The position numbers were made by a program, and so were the translations under genes. From contig CAKUPQ010000003.1 of NCBI GenBank assembly GCA_934675205.1, positions 186,001 through 250,000 on the forward strand: DNA of 64,000 nt, read 5' to 3'. The DNA is from an uncultured Flavobacteriaceae bacterium (lineage in GTDB: Bacteria > Bacteroidota > Bacteroidia > Flavobacteriales > Flavobacteriaceae). The first letter of the stretch is position 1; every line of letters begins with the position of its first letter. The notes under the pieces were generated by a model. That model saw only the letters and a list, made by a program, of their open reading frames with translations. It was not told the DNA's origin and did no database searches. Shown here in pieces: positions 45,583-53,109 of this stretch.

Positions 45583-46398
45583 ATGGCAAAAAACAAGAAA
45601 ATAGAAGTTGAGGGTAAAGAAATAACCGTCATTCTTGGTGACAAACAGGAATATATTTCACTAACCGATATGTTGAAAGCAAAAGATAGTAACTTTTTCA
45701 TCGCTAATTGGCTTCGCAATAGAAATACTGTTGAATATCTTGGTATTTGGGAAAGTGTTTACAATCCAAATTTTAATTATGCCGAATTCGACATAATTAA
45801 AAGTCAGGCAGGACTAAATAATTACAGAATAAGTATAAAAGAATGGGTTGAAAAGACCAATGCTATAGGATTAAAAGCTAAAACCGGAAGATATGGTGGA
45901 ACTTATGCTCACCCCGACATAGCTTTTGAATTTGGAATGTGGATTAGTCCAAAGTTTAAAATTTTCCTCATCAAAGAATTCCAACGTCTAAAAGAAGACG
46001 AAAACGACCGTTTGAATTTAGAATGGAATTTACAGCGAACCATTTCAAAAATCAATTATCATATTCATACCGATGCTATCAAGGAAAACCTTATTCCGAA
46101 AGAAATCAGTAAACAACAAATTTCTTTTGTATATGCCAACGAAGCCGATTTGCTAAATGTAGCTTTGTTCGGAATTACAGCTAAAGATTGGAGAGAAAAC
46201 AACCCCAACGAAAAAGGAAATATTAGGGATTTTGCTACTTTAGAACAACTGGTAGTATTGAGTAATTTAGAAAGTATCAATGCCTTATTGATTCAACAAG
46301 GATTATCCCAAAGCGATAGATTGATTCAACTTAACAAAGTTGCCATTACTCAAATGAAATCTCTAATAGAAAGTAAAACAATCAAAAAATTAAAATAA
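45583..46398 (+). CDS. KilA-N domain protein
   Basis: A 271-aa protein with an N-terminal KilA-N DNA-binding domain (EYISLTDMLKAKD, FFIANWLRNRNTVEYLGIWE, then GGTYAHPDIAFEFGMWISPKF) and a helical C-terminal region. A longer frame begins at 45565 inside the previous stop, but MAKNKKIEVEGKEI is the family-like start. KilA-N proteins are typical of phages and large viruses and also occur as lone accessory genes. It sits inside the gentisate cluster on the same strand, unrelated to the pathway, and so is probably an insertion. Confidence 0.88.
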   Translation: MAKNKKIEVEGKEITVILGDKQEYISLTDMLKAKDSNFFIANWLRNRNTVEYLGIWESVYNPNFNYAEFDIIKSQAGLNNYRISIKEWVEKTNAIGLKAKTGRYGGTYAHPDIAFEFGMWISPKFKIFLIKEFQRLKEDENDRLNLEWNLQRTISKINYHIHTDAIKENLIPKEISKQQISFVYANEADLLNVALFGITAKDWRENNPNEKGNIRDFATLEQLVVLSNLESINALLIQQGLSQSDRLIQLNKVAITQMKSLIESKTIKKLK

Positions 46399-46426
46399 TA
46401 ACAAAAACTGTTTAGTGCCAAATTTT

Positions 46427-46870
46427 ATGACATTAGCTGAATACGTAAAAAAGAGAAATGGTGTTCCGATTGGAGATTCAAACTCATTAAAAAATAATTT
46501 GTACAGGTCACTTGGAGCAAAGAATTTTGCTGCTTTTTGGAATTATTGGAATCCGATATTCGGATATTTTCTTGGTAAAAAAATATTTAAACCTCTAAAG
46601 AAAATAATTCCTATCTCTCTATCATTGATTTTAACGTTTATCTTTTGCGGATTGATTCACGATTTTGTCATCACTATTACTAGAGGGAAAATATCATTTT
46701 TCTTTTCTGTTTGGTTTTTTCTAATAGGAATCTGTGTTTTATTATCTAAATATTTCCAATATGATTTCTCTCAAAAACAATGGATTTTCCGAACTTTGAC
46801 AAATTTACTGATAATTACTTTTTGTTTATTGTCAACAATTTACCTGAATGCAATCCTAAAATTTCACTAA
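46427..46870 (+). CDS. Small MBOAT-like membrane protein
   Basis: A 147-aa protein with three or four membrane helices (about 57-80, 88-106, 116-134). The N-terminus MTLAEYVKKRNGVPIG and FWNYWNPIFGYFLGK blocks match a small membrane family annotated as acyltransferase; the H in FCGLIHDF is at the place of the MBOAT active His. The ATG at 46427 was preferred to a GTG four codons earlier. It lies between KilA-N and the hydrolase gene and may have arrived with the KilA-N gene. Function is unproven. Confidence 0.65.
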   Translation: MTLAEYVKKRNGVPIGDSNSLKNNLYRSLGAKNFAAFWNYWNPIFGYFLGKKIFKPLKKIIPISLSLILTFIFCGLIHDFVITITRGKISFFFSVWFFLIGICVLLSKYFQYDFSQKQWIFRTLTNLLIITFCLLSTIYLNAILKFH

Positions 46871-46890
46871 TATAAACAAAACAACAAACA

Positions 46891-47799
46891 ATGAAACTAT
46901 TAACCTATTTAACATCAGATAACGAGCAAAGAGCCGGATTTATTCATAACAACAAAGCGGTTGATTTAGCCGATTTTGGCGAAATTGCCAACTTTCCATT
47001 GCCTTCAACTACTTTGGAATTGATTGATATGGGCTTTGAGGTAATTGCCGAAATCAACGAACTTTTGAATGATGTTTCAGAAGCAGAATTAGCTGAAATA
47101 AGCTACGATTTAAGCGAAATCCAAATCCTTGCCCCTATCCCAAAACCACGAAAAAACATCATCGGAATCGGTTTAAACTATACCGAACACGTTGCCGAAA
47201 GTGCCAGAACTTTGGATACTACAGGAAAACTTCCTCAAAAACCGATTATTTTCTCGAAACCGCCTACAACGGTTACGGGAACGAACACCAATATTTTACT
47301 CAACCCTAACCTAACCCAACAATTGGATTGGGAAGTGGAATTGGCAGTTGTTATGGGTAAAAAAGGAAAATACGTTGCTAAAGAAAATGCTTTGGATTAC
47401 GTTTTCGGATATACGATAATCAATGATATTTCGGCTCGAGATTGTCGTAGAGAAGGACAATGGATTGTATCAAAAGGACAAGATACTTTTGCACCGATGG
47501 GACCTTATTTGGTAACCAAAGACGAAATCGGAAATCCGCATAATTTGAATTTATCGCTAAAACTCAACGGAGTCGAAAAACAAAATTCCAACACGCAATT
47601 TATGCTTTTCAATATCAACGATTTGATTGAGGATTTGAGCACTGTTTTTACTCTTGAAGCAGGAGATATCATCGCTACAGGAACTCCAGCCGGTGTGGGA
47701 GCAGGTCGAAATCCACAAGAATGGATGAAAGATGGTGATGTCGTAGAATGTTATGTGGAGAAAATCGGAAAATTGACTAATACCGTAAAAGAAATTTAG
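46891..47799 (+). CDS. Fumarylacetoacetate hydrolase family protein (maleyl-/fumarylpyruvate hydrolase candidate)
   Basis: A 302-aa FAH-fold C-C bond hydrolase. The family core is visible: IIGIGLNYTEHV, DWEVELAVVMGKKG with metal-binding Glu residues, YTIINDISARDCRR and QDTFAPMGPYLV, then IIATGTPAGVG. Beside a gentisate dioxygenase and a maleate isomerase, it most likely splits maleylpyruvate or fumarylpyruvate into pyruvate and a C4 dicarboxylate. Length is normal. An acylpyruvase or oxaloacetate decarboxylase role cannot be excluded by sequence. Confidence 0.85.
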   Translation: MKLLTYLTSDNEQRAGFIHNNKAVDLADFGEIANFPLPSTTLELIDMGFEVIAEINELLNDVSEAELAEISYDLSEIQILAPIPKPRKNIIGIGLNYTEHVAESARTLDTTGKLPQKPIIFSKPPTTVTGTNTNILLNPNLTQQLDWEVELAVVMGKKGKYVAKENALDYVFGYTIINDISARDCRREGQWIVSKGQDTFAPMGPYLVTKDEIGNPHNLNLSLKLNGVEKQNSNTQFMLFNINDLIEDLSTVFTLEAGDIIATGTPAGVGAGRNPQEWMKDGDVVECYVEKIGKLTNTVKEI

Positions 47800-47857
47800 T
47801 ATTCAGTCGCAGTTTTCAGACCGATAACTGATAACCAATAACTTAAAACTTAAAACT
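47800..47857. repeat. Mosaic intergenic repeat
   Basis: TTCAGTCGCAGTTTTCAG (47802-47819), then ACCGATAACTGATAACCAATAAC, then AACTTAAAACTTAAAACTAA. It matches the copies at 10428-10445 directly and at 41155-41177 and 7933-7950 in reverse complement. Confidence 0.88.
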
Positions 47858-47858
47858 A

Positions 47859-48605
47859 ATGAAATACAGAATAGGACAAATCGTTCCCTCCTCAAACATA
47901 ACAATGGAAACCGAAATTCCAGCCATTTTTAGAGCCAGAGAAACCATTTTACCCGAGCGTTTTACCTTTCATTCCAGTAGAATGCGAATGAAAAAAGTAA
48001 CCAAAGAAGAATTGGAAGCAATGGATGCTATGAGCTTGAAATGTGCTTTGGAACTTTCGGATGCTCAGGTTGATGTAATGGGTTATGCCTGTTTGGTGGC
48101 TATTATGAGTATGGGACGTGGCTATCACTGCGTTTCTGAAGTGAATTTACATCAGGAAACGATTGCCAACGGATTTCCGACACCTATCGTTACTTCGGCT
48201 GGAGCACTCATCAACGGACTAAATGTTTTGGGAGCAAAAACCATTTCGGTGATTACACCTTATATGCGACCCCTGACGGATATGGTGGTGGATTATATCG
48301 AACATCAGGGAATCAAAGTAAAAGAAAGTATCGCTTTGGAAATTCCCGACAACCTCGAAGTAGCCGCTCAAAACCCTATGAATCTGTTGGAAATTTACAA
48401 GCGATTGGATTTAACAGGTGTAGATGTTTTGGTAGCTTCGGCTTGTGTGCAAATGCCCTCACTCGAAGCCATTGACAAAATCGAACAAGAAATCGGAATT
48501 CCGGTGACTTCGGCTGCGGTTTGTACGACCTACGAAATGATGAAAAAACTCGGTCTTAAAGCTCAATCAACTATTGGTGGAAGTCTGTTGAGTGGAAAAT
48601 ATTGA
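47859..48605 (+). CDS. maiA: Maleate cis-trans isomerase (Asp/Glu racemase superfamily)
   Basis: A 248-aa cofactor-free isomerase converting maleate to fumarate. The two catalytic cysteines are C78 (GYACLVAIMS) and C196 (ASACVQMP), positions almost equal to those of characterised maleate isomerases, and N13 in SSNITME is the substrate-binding Asn. It is the last gene of the gentisate-type cluster and would link ring cleavage to the TCA cycle. Arylmalonate decarboxylase-like activity is less likely because both cysteines are kept. Confidence 0.87.
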   Translation: MKYRIGQIVPSSNITMETEIPAIFRARETILPERFTFHSSRMRMKKVTKEELEAMDAMSLKCALELSDAQVDVMGYACLVAIMSMGRGYHCVSEVNLHQETIANGFPTPIVTSAGALINGLNVLGAKTISVITPYMRPLTDMVVDYIEHQGIKVKESIALEIPDNLEVAAQNPMNLLEIYKRLDLTGVDVLVASACVQMPSLEAIDKIEQEIGIPVTSAAVCTTYEMMKKLGLKAQSTIGGSLLSGKY

Positions 48606-48615
48606 TTTTATTTCT

Positions 48616-48647
48616 TTTGAAATTTGTATTAAAAAGCAATATATTTG
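48616..48647 (+). promoter_or_regulatory. Promoter of tRNA-Leu
   Basis: TTTG (48616-48619), a 20-base spacer and TATATTTG (48640-48647) match both halves of the Bacteroidota promoter. The -7 box ends 18 bases before the mature tRNA. Confidence 0.8.
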
Positions 48648-48665
48648 CACCTCAAAATTCCAAAA

Positions 48666-48747
48666 GGCCACGTGGAGAAATTGGTAGACTCGCCATCTTG
48701 AGGGGGTGGTGCTGCAAGGCGTATGGGTTCGAATCCCATCGTGGTCA
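48666..48747 (+). tRNA. tRNA-Leu (GAG)
   Basis: An 82-nt cloverleaf without encoded CCA. The acceptor GGCCACG pairs with CGTGGTC (one G-U); the anticodon stem CCATC/GGTGG encloses TTGAGGG with anticodon GAG; a class II variable arm precedes the T arm GGGTTCGAATCCC. It reads CUC and CUU leucine codons. It stands alone between the maleate isomerase gene and murB. Confidence 0.96.
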
Positions 48748-48751
48748 CTTC

Positions 48752-48814
48752 TTTTACAGTTTTAGATTTACAATCTGAAATCATAAATCGTTAATCATCA
48801 ATCTGAAATCAGCC
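48752..48814. repeat. Mosaic intergenic repeat (CAATCTGAAATCA units)
   Basis: Two copies of CAATCTGAAATCA flank ATAAATCGTTAATCAT. It fills the space between the tRNA and murB. Confidence 0.7.
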
Positions 48815-48816
48815 TA

Positions 48817-49815
48817 ATGCACTCTCTAAAATTCTATAACACTTTCGGAATAGACGTAAAGGCAAAAGAATTTACTTCTGTTTCGTCATTTTCAGAATTG
48901 CAATCTGCATTAGACAAATACCAAAACCGGGAAATTTTTGTTCTTGGAGGAGGAAGTAATATGCTCCTTACCCAAGACATTGAAAAACCTGTTATTCATA
49001 TCAATCTGAAAGGAATTGAAGTCGTAAGCCAAGATGAAAATCACGTTTGGGTTGAGGCTAAAGCAGGAGAAAATTGGCACGAATTTGTTTTGTGGACTTT
49101 AGAAAATAATTTTGGAGGAGTCGAAAATCTTTCGCTTATTCCGGGAAATATCGGTTCTGCACCTATTCAGAATATCGGAGCTTACGGAGTGGAACTCAAA
49201 GATGTGTTCGATTCGTGTAAAGCTATAAATATCAAAACACAGGCAATCAAAACTTTTTCTAATTCGGACTGCAATTTTGGTTATAGAGAAAGTATTTTTA
49301 AAGGAACTGAAAAAGGGAAATATATCATTTTATCGGTTACGCTTAAACTGACGAAAAACAAGCACAAAACCTCCACTTCCTACGGAGTTATCGAAAATGA
49401 ACTCCAAAAAAACGGAATTACAAACCCTACTATTCAGGATATAAGCAAAGCAGTAATTGCCATTCGGGAAAGCAAACTTCCTAATCCGAAAGAAATCGGA
49501 AACAGCGGAAGTTTCTTCAAAAACCCTGTGGTTGACCGAGCAACATTCACGAAAGTGCAAGAAAAATATCCCGAAATGCCTTTTTACGAAGTATCGGAAA
49601 ACGAAATCAAAATTCCTGCAGGCTGGCTTATCGAACAGGCAGGATTCAAAGGAAAACGATTTGGAGATGCAGGAGTACATCAAAAACAAGCCCTCGTTTT
49701 GGTAAACTACGGAAACGCAACCGGAAAAGAAATCTACGATTTGGCAAAAACTATCCAGCAAACCATTTCAGACAACTTCGGAATCGAAATCGAAATGGAA
49801 GTGAATGTTTTTTAA
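48817..49815 (+). CDS. murB: UDP-N-acetylmuramate dehydrogenase (UDP-N-acetylenolpyruvoylglucosamine reductase)
   Basis: A 332-aa FAD enzyme that reduces the enolpyruvyl group to give UDP-MurNAc in the cytoplasm. FAD-binding blocks FVLGGGSNMLL and LIPGNIGSAPIQNIGAYG, the catalytic Ser in NSGSFFKNP and the terminal catalytic Glu in EIEMEVNVF are present. It is of the long E. coli-like type I MurB, with no division genes around it. Confidence 0.95.
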   Translation: MHSLKFYNTFGIDVKAKEFTSVSSFSELQSALDKYQNREIFVLGGGSNMLLTQDIEKPVIHINLKGIEVVSQDENHVWVEAKAGENWHEFVLWTLENNFGGVENLSLIPGNIGSAPIQNIGAYGVELKDVFDSCKAINIKTQAIKTFSNSDCNFGYRESIFKGTEKGKYIILSVTLKLTKNKHKTSTSYGVIENELQKNGITNPTIQDISKAVIAIRESKLPNPKEIGNSGSFFKNPVVDRATFTKVQEKYPEMPFYEVSENEIKIPAGWLIEQAGFKGKRFGDAGVHQKQALVLVNYGNATGKEIYDLAKTIQQTISDNFGIEIEMEVNVF

Positions 49816-49850
49816 AAGAAATTTTCTAAAAAAACCGTAGATTAAGGCTT

Positions 49851-49907
49851 TTGAAAAATTTAAAAACGGAGTTTACAAATAGTAAATAAGTATTTTAAAT
49901 TTTTCAA
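49851..49907. terminator. AT-rich inverted repeat between convergent genes
   Basis: TTGAAAAATTTAAAA (49851-49865) pairs perfectly with TTTTAAATTTTTCAA (49893-49907), loop 27 bases. Confidence 0.6.
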
Positions 49908-49938
49908 GTAACGCAGAGATGTGAGTTTTTAGAGATTT

Positions 49939-50565
49939 CTAATGTAATTCAACTACGTTTTCAAATTTGCTTTTGAGCCTTTGGTCGTGGGTTACGATAA
50001 CAAGCGAGGCGTTGTATTGTTTAGAGAGATTTGACAATAAATCAGCTACAATTTGAGCATTATCATCATCAAGACTCGAAGTTGGTTCGTCTGCCAAAAG
50101 AACTTTCGGTTCATTGATTAAAGCTCTTGCAATAGAAACCCGTTGTTGTTGTCCGATACTTAATTGGGACGTTTTTTTATGTATTTGGTCTTCCAAACCG
50201 AGTTGTTTCAGAAGATTTTCGGCTTTTTCGGTTTTTTTGCTTTTATCCGAAAGCCACGATGTCAAAGCGATGTTTTCCAAAACCGAAAGTGAGGCAATAA
50301 AATGCGATTGCTGTAAAACCAACCCGATATGTTGCCCTCTGAATCGGTCTAAATTCTTGTCTGAAAGACTTTCGATATGTGTTTCTCCAATGATAACTTC
50401 TCCTGATTCGGGCTTTAAAATTCCGGACAGAATATGCAATAGAGTAGTTTTTCCTGTTCCTGATTTCCCTGTAATTAGTAGGGTTTCTCCTGACTTACAC
50501 TCCAAGTTTGGGAACGAAAATTCTAAATTCGGATACGAAAATTTTACACCTTTAGTAGCAATCAT
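49939..50565 (-). CDS. LolD/FtsE-like ABC transporter ATPase
   Basis: A 208-aa ATPase of the LolCDE/MacB family. Walker A GKSGTGKTT, signature LSIGQQQR, Walker B VLLADEP and the D-loop TSSLDDD are intact, and the switch His lies in VTHDQRL. It is short but complete. No permease gene is adjacent, so its LolC/E- or FtsX-type partner must be encoded elsewhere. It likely serves lipoprotein or cell-wall-related export. Confidence 0.9.
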   Translation of the reverse strand: MIATKGVKFSYPNLEFSFPNLECKSGETLLITGKSGTGKTTLLHILSGILKPESGEVIIGETHIESLSDKNLDRFRGQHIGLVLQQSHFIASLSVLENIALTSWLSDKSKKTEKAENLLKQLGLEDQIHKKTSQLSIGQQQRVSIARALINEPKVLLADEPTSSLDDDNAQIVADLLSNLSKQYNASLVIVTHDQRLKSKFENVVELH

Positions 50566-50655
50566 ATTAATGTATTTTGGACAAGCAAGTTAGTCATTTA
50601 TAAAAACATTCCAAAAATATACTATAAAAGCTATTTTTTATTTAAAGAAAAGTTA

Positions 50656-50663
50656 TATTTTTG
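50656..50663 (+). promoter_or_regulatory. Predicted -7 box for the TPR protein gene
   Basis: TATTTTTG, exact match to TAnnTTTG, 29 bases before the ATG; no good -33 element is seen. Confidence 0.5.
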
Positions 50664-50692
50664 CACCTCTTATTAAATATAGAAAATTAATT

Positions 50693-51469
50693 ATGGCAAC
50701 GTATAACAAAAGAGGATACAAAGCACCTAAACCGAAAGAAGAAAAAAGCGAGTTTGACGAATTAGACAAAATCTCTGAACAAGACAGTACTACGGCAGAG
50801 GTTTTCAATACACTTGATACAGGAGCTAACAAAATTGAAAGTTGGATTCAGCAAAACCAAAAATTACTGATGGGAGTAATCGGAGGACTTATTCTTGTTG
50901 TAGGAGCTTTTTTTGCATACAACAAATTTGTTACTGAACCTAAACAGGAAGATGCAGTAAACGAAATGTATCAGGCTCAACGATATTTTCAACAAGCAAC
51001 AGACGGAACAGCAAGTGATTCTCTTTATAACCTGGCTTTGAACGGGGGAGAGGGAAAAATGGGATTCCTTAAAGTTATTGAGCATTACAAAGGAACAGAT
51101 GCTGCAAATTTATCACAATACTATGCAGGAATTTCTTATTTGAATCTTCATAAATACAAAGAGGCTATTGCTCATTTGGAAAAATTCAAATCTGATGATG
51201 AATTTCTGAATCCTTTGGCTACCGGAGCTATCGGAGATGCTTTTGCACAAAACAATCAGTTGGAAGAGGCTTTGGGATATTACGAAAAAGCATTTGCTGC
51301 CAGAAATAATGACTTGACTACTCCGCTATTTTTGCTAAAGGCAGGACACGTAGCTTTGTCTCTTGGTAAAAAAGATAAGGCTTTACAATATTATACCAAA
51401 ATTAAAAACGAATTCGGAGCATCTACCGAAGCTCAAAATATTGACGGATATATCGGACTTGCTCAATAA
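50693..51469 (+). CDS. YfgM-like tetratricopeptide repeat membrane protein
   Basis: A 258-aa protein with a hydrophilic N-terminus, one membrane helix (about residues 59-79, LMGVIGGLILVVGAFFAYN) and TPR helices after it (AANLSQYYAGISYLNLHKYKEAIAHLEKF, in two pieces; then EEALGYYEKAFAA). The topology resembles YfgM, an ancillary factor of the Sec translocon and periplasmic chaperones. It precedes ribH by 84 bases, with an AT-rich palindrome at 51486-51505 between them. Confidence 0.85.
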   Translation: MATYNKRGYKAPKPKEEKSEFDELDKISEQDSTTAEVFNTLDTGANKIESWIQQNQKLLMGVIGGLILVVGAFFAYNKFVTEPKQEDAVNEMYQAQRYFQQATDGTASDSLYNLALNGGEGKMGFLKVIEHYKGTDAANLSQYYAGISYLNLHKYKEAIAHLEKFKSDDEFLNPLATGAIGDAFAQNNQLEEALGYYEKAFAARNNDLTTPLFLLKAGHVALSLGKKDKALQYYTKIKNEFGASTEAQNIDGYIGLAQ

Positions 51470-51553
51470 GAGAAATCGAAAAAATCTAAAAAATATATTT
51501 TTTAGTTCGTTTTGATACTTTTACTCGTTTAGATTTTTTAGCTTTTAAACCGT

Positions 51554-52042
51554 ATGGCAACAGAAAACAAAAATTTATCCAATTACGATAAACAAACAAT
51601 CCCAAACACGAACGGACTTCGGTTTGGGATTGTTGTTTCGGAGTGGAACGAGCAAATCACAAACGGACTTCTTAAAGGTGCTTTTGAAGCCCTTACGGAT
51701 AACGGAGTTGCTGAAAATAATATTATCCGTTGGAATGTTCCCGGTAGCTTTGAGCTTATTTACGGATGTAAAAAAATGCTCGAAACTCAAAATGTAGATG
51801 CTGTAATTGCTGTTGGTTGTGTAATTCAAGGGGAAACCAAGCATTTTGATTTTGTTTGTGAGGGAGTAACACAGGGAATCAAAGATTTAAACATAAAATA
51901 TGATGTTCCTGTTATTTTTTGTGTTTTGACCGACAATACACTTCAACAATCCATAGATAGAAGTGGAGGAAAGCACGGAAACAAAGGAACAGAAGCAGGA
52001 ATTACAGCTATCAAAATGGCTGACTTAAGAAGAAATGCTTAA
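51554..52042 (+). CDS. ribH: 6,7-dimethyl-8-ribityllumazine synthase
   Basis: A 162-aa enzyme for the penultimate riboflavin step, condensing ribityl-aminouracil with dihydroxybutanone phosphate. Motifs GSFELIYG, AVIAVGCVIQGETKHFDF and a conserved His are present, and length is typical of icosahedral subunits. Other rib genes are not nearby, and no FMN riboswitch was seen. Confidence 0.95.
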   Translation: MATENKNLSNYDKQTIPNTNGLRFGIVVSEWNEQITNGLLKGAFEALTDNGVAENNIIRWNVPGSFELIYGCKKMLETQNVDAVIAVGCVIQGETKHFDFVCEGVTQGIKDLNIKYDVPVIFCVLTDNTLQQSIDRSGGKHGNKGTEAGITAIKMADLRRNA

Positions 52043-52108
52043 GTAAAAGACTGTTATACCATTTGGTTCAGTTGTGATTAATTGCGTTTCGTTCGCAGAA
52101 TGTTGGAG

Positions 52109-52951
52109 CTATTCCATGCTCTCATTAAAAACGAGCTCTTTTGCTTCTTCCGACAGTTTGTTTTGCTGACTGTCTGTGAGTTTTATCAAACTGATTACCT
52201 TGTTTATATGTAAGAGCAAATCCTTAACCAAAACGATTTCTTCTTTGAGCAGAATATTTTTTTGAAGCTTATTCAGACTTGTCAGACAGGTTATAGGATA
52301 CAATCCACCTGAATCTACTCGGTTTTTGATACTTGATTGTTCGGGATAATTCCACGAAATAAGATTCACTCCATAATAATTTGCAAAACTGATAGTATCA
52401 GAAGTCAGGTAAGCATTGGTAATAAGCCAACCTGTACTGGGTTTAAGTTTTTGTCCGAAAAATTCGAATTCGGTTTCTTTCAAATCGTTAAATCTCGACA
52501 GAAAATACATCGGAGTCGTAACCGAAATCTTTGCATCAATATCGTTTCGGAATTTACATTCACCAAGCATCAGTTTTCCGTTTTCGATAGCTACGACATC
52601 AATTTCGTGAGTTACGGCTTTTCCTTGTAAGGTTTTGCTGTTTGTGGCTTTACAGCCTATTTCTTCAAATAACCGTGTAACCCAAAGTTCAAAATTATAA
52701 CCATCAGGACCCAAATCCCGAAGTGCTTTTTTAAGACTATAACGAGCTGCATACGACTTGCGGACTTTTTTAAGTTCGTTAAAAGCAAGTTGATAGAGTT
52801 TTCGAGTGGTGATTTCGTTATAGAGTTGCGGTTCGATTCCGTTAAAAACTTTAGCTACTTCCTGCTCTGATGCTCCCGATTTAGAAAGCGAATGAATCAA
52901 ACTCAATTTATCAAACGGAACAAGCTCTCCTGAATATTTTGTGACAAGCAT
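52109..52951 (-). CDS. ATP-cone domain fused to Mrr-like PD-(D/E)XK nuclease
   Basis: A 280-aa two-domain protein. Residues 1-82 form an ATP-cone (VTKYSGELVPFDKLSLIHSL), the nucleotide-sensing module of ribonucleotide reductases and NrdR. Residues 83-230 are a restriction-endonuclease-like fold with D118, E131 and K133 (HEIDVVAIENG, LGECKFRN). The last 50 residues are helical. No methylase or specificity subunit is adjacent. It could be a nucleotide-gated DNA-cleaving defence or repair enzyme; this is inference. Confidence 0.85.
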   Translation of the reverse strand: MLVTKYSGELVPFDKLSLIHSLSKSGASEQEVAKVFNGIEPQLYNEITTRKLYQLAFNELKKVRKSYAARYSLKKALRDLGPDGYNFELWVTRLFEEIGCKATNSKTLQGKAVTHEIDVVAIENGKLMLGECKFRNDIDAKISVTTPMYFLSRFNDLKETEFEFFGQKLKPSTGWLITNAYLTSDTISFANYYGVNLISWNYPEQSSIKNRVDSGGLYPITCLTSLNKLQKNILLKEEIVLVKDLLLHINKVISLIKLTDSQQNKLSEEAKELVFNESME

Positions 52952-53010
52952 AGGTTTGGTTTAAGAAAAGTAAAAGTACAAATTTTAAAATCATTATCTG
53001 TGAAATCTGC

Positions 53011-53042
53011 TTGAGTATTCAAATAAAAATATACTACTTTTG
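53011..53042 (+). promoter_or_regulatory. Promoter of the 1131-aa envelope gene
   Basis: TTG (53011-53013), a 21-base spacer and TACTTTTG (53035-53042) fit the Bacteroidota -33/-7 pattern. Confidence 0.65.
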
Positions 53043-53109
53043 AGGTTTTTCAGTTATGTTATTTTGGGTTTTACCTAAAATAAAAAATCTGTGGAAATCC
53101 GTATAATCT

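Noticed and set aside
45583..46398. KilA-N gene as evidence of a prophage
   Set aside because: No integrase, capsid, terminase or other phage genes are nearby; it is a lone accessory gene.
51486..51505. CTAAAAAATATATTTTTTAG palindrome as an FMN riboswitch part before ribH
   Set aside because: It is a simple AT-rich palindrome; none of the conserved FMN aptamer sequence is present.
52058..52108. TTATACCATTTGG region as a second copy of the MITE-like element at 13170
   Set aside because: Only about nine bases agree; without a genome-wide search it cannot be called the same family.
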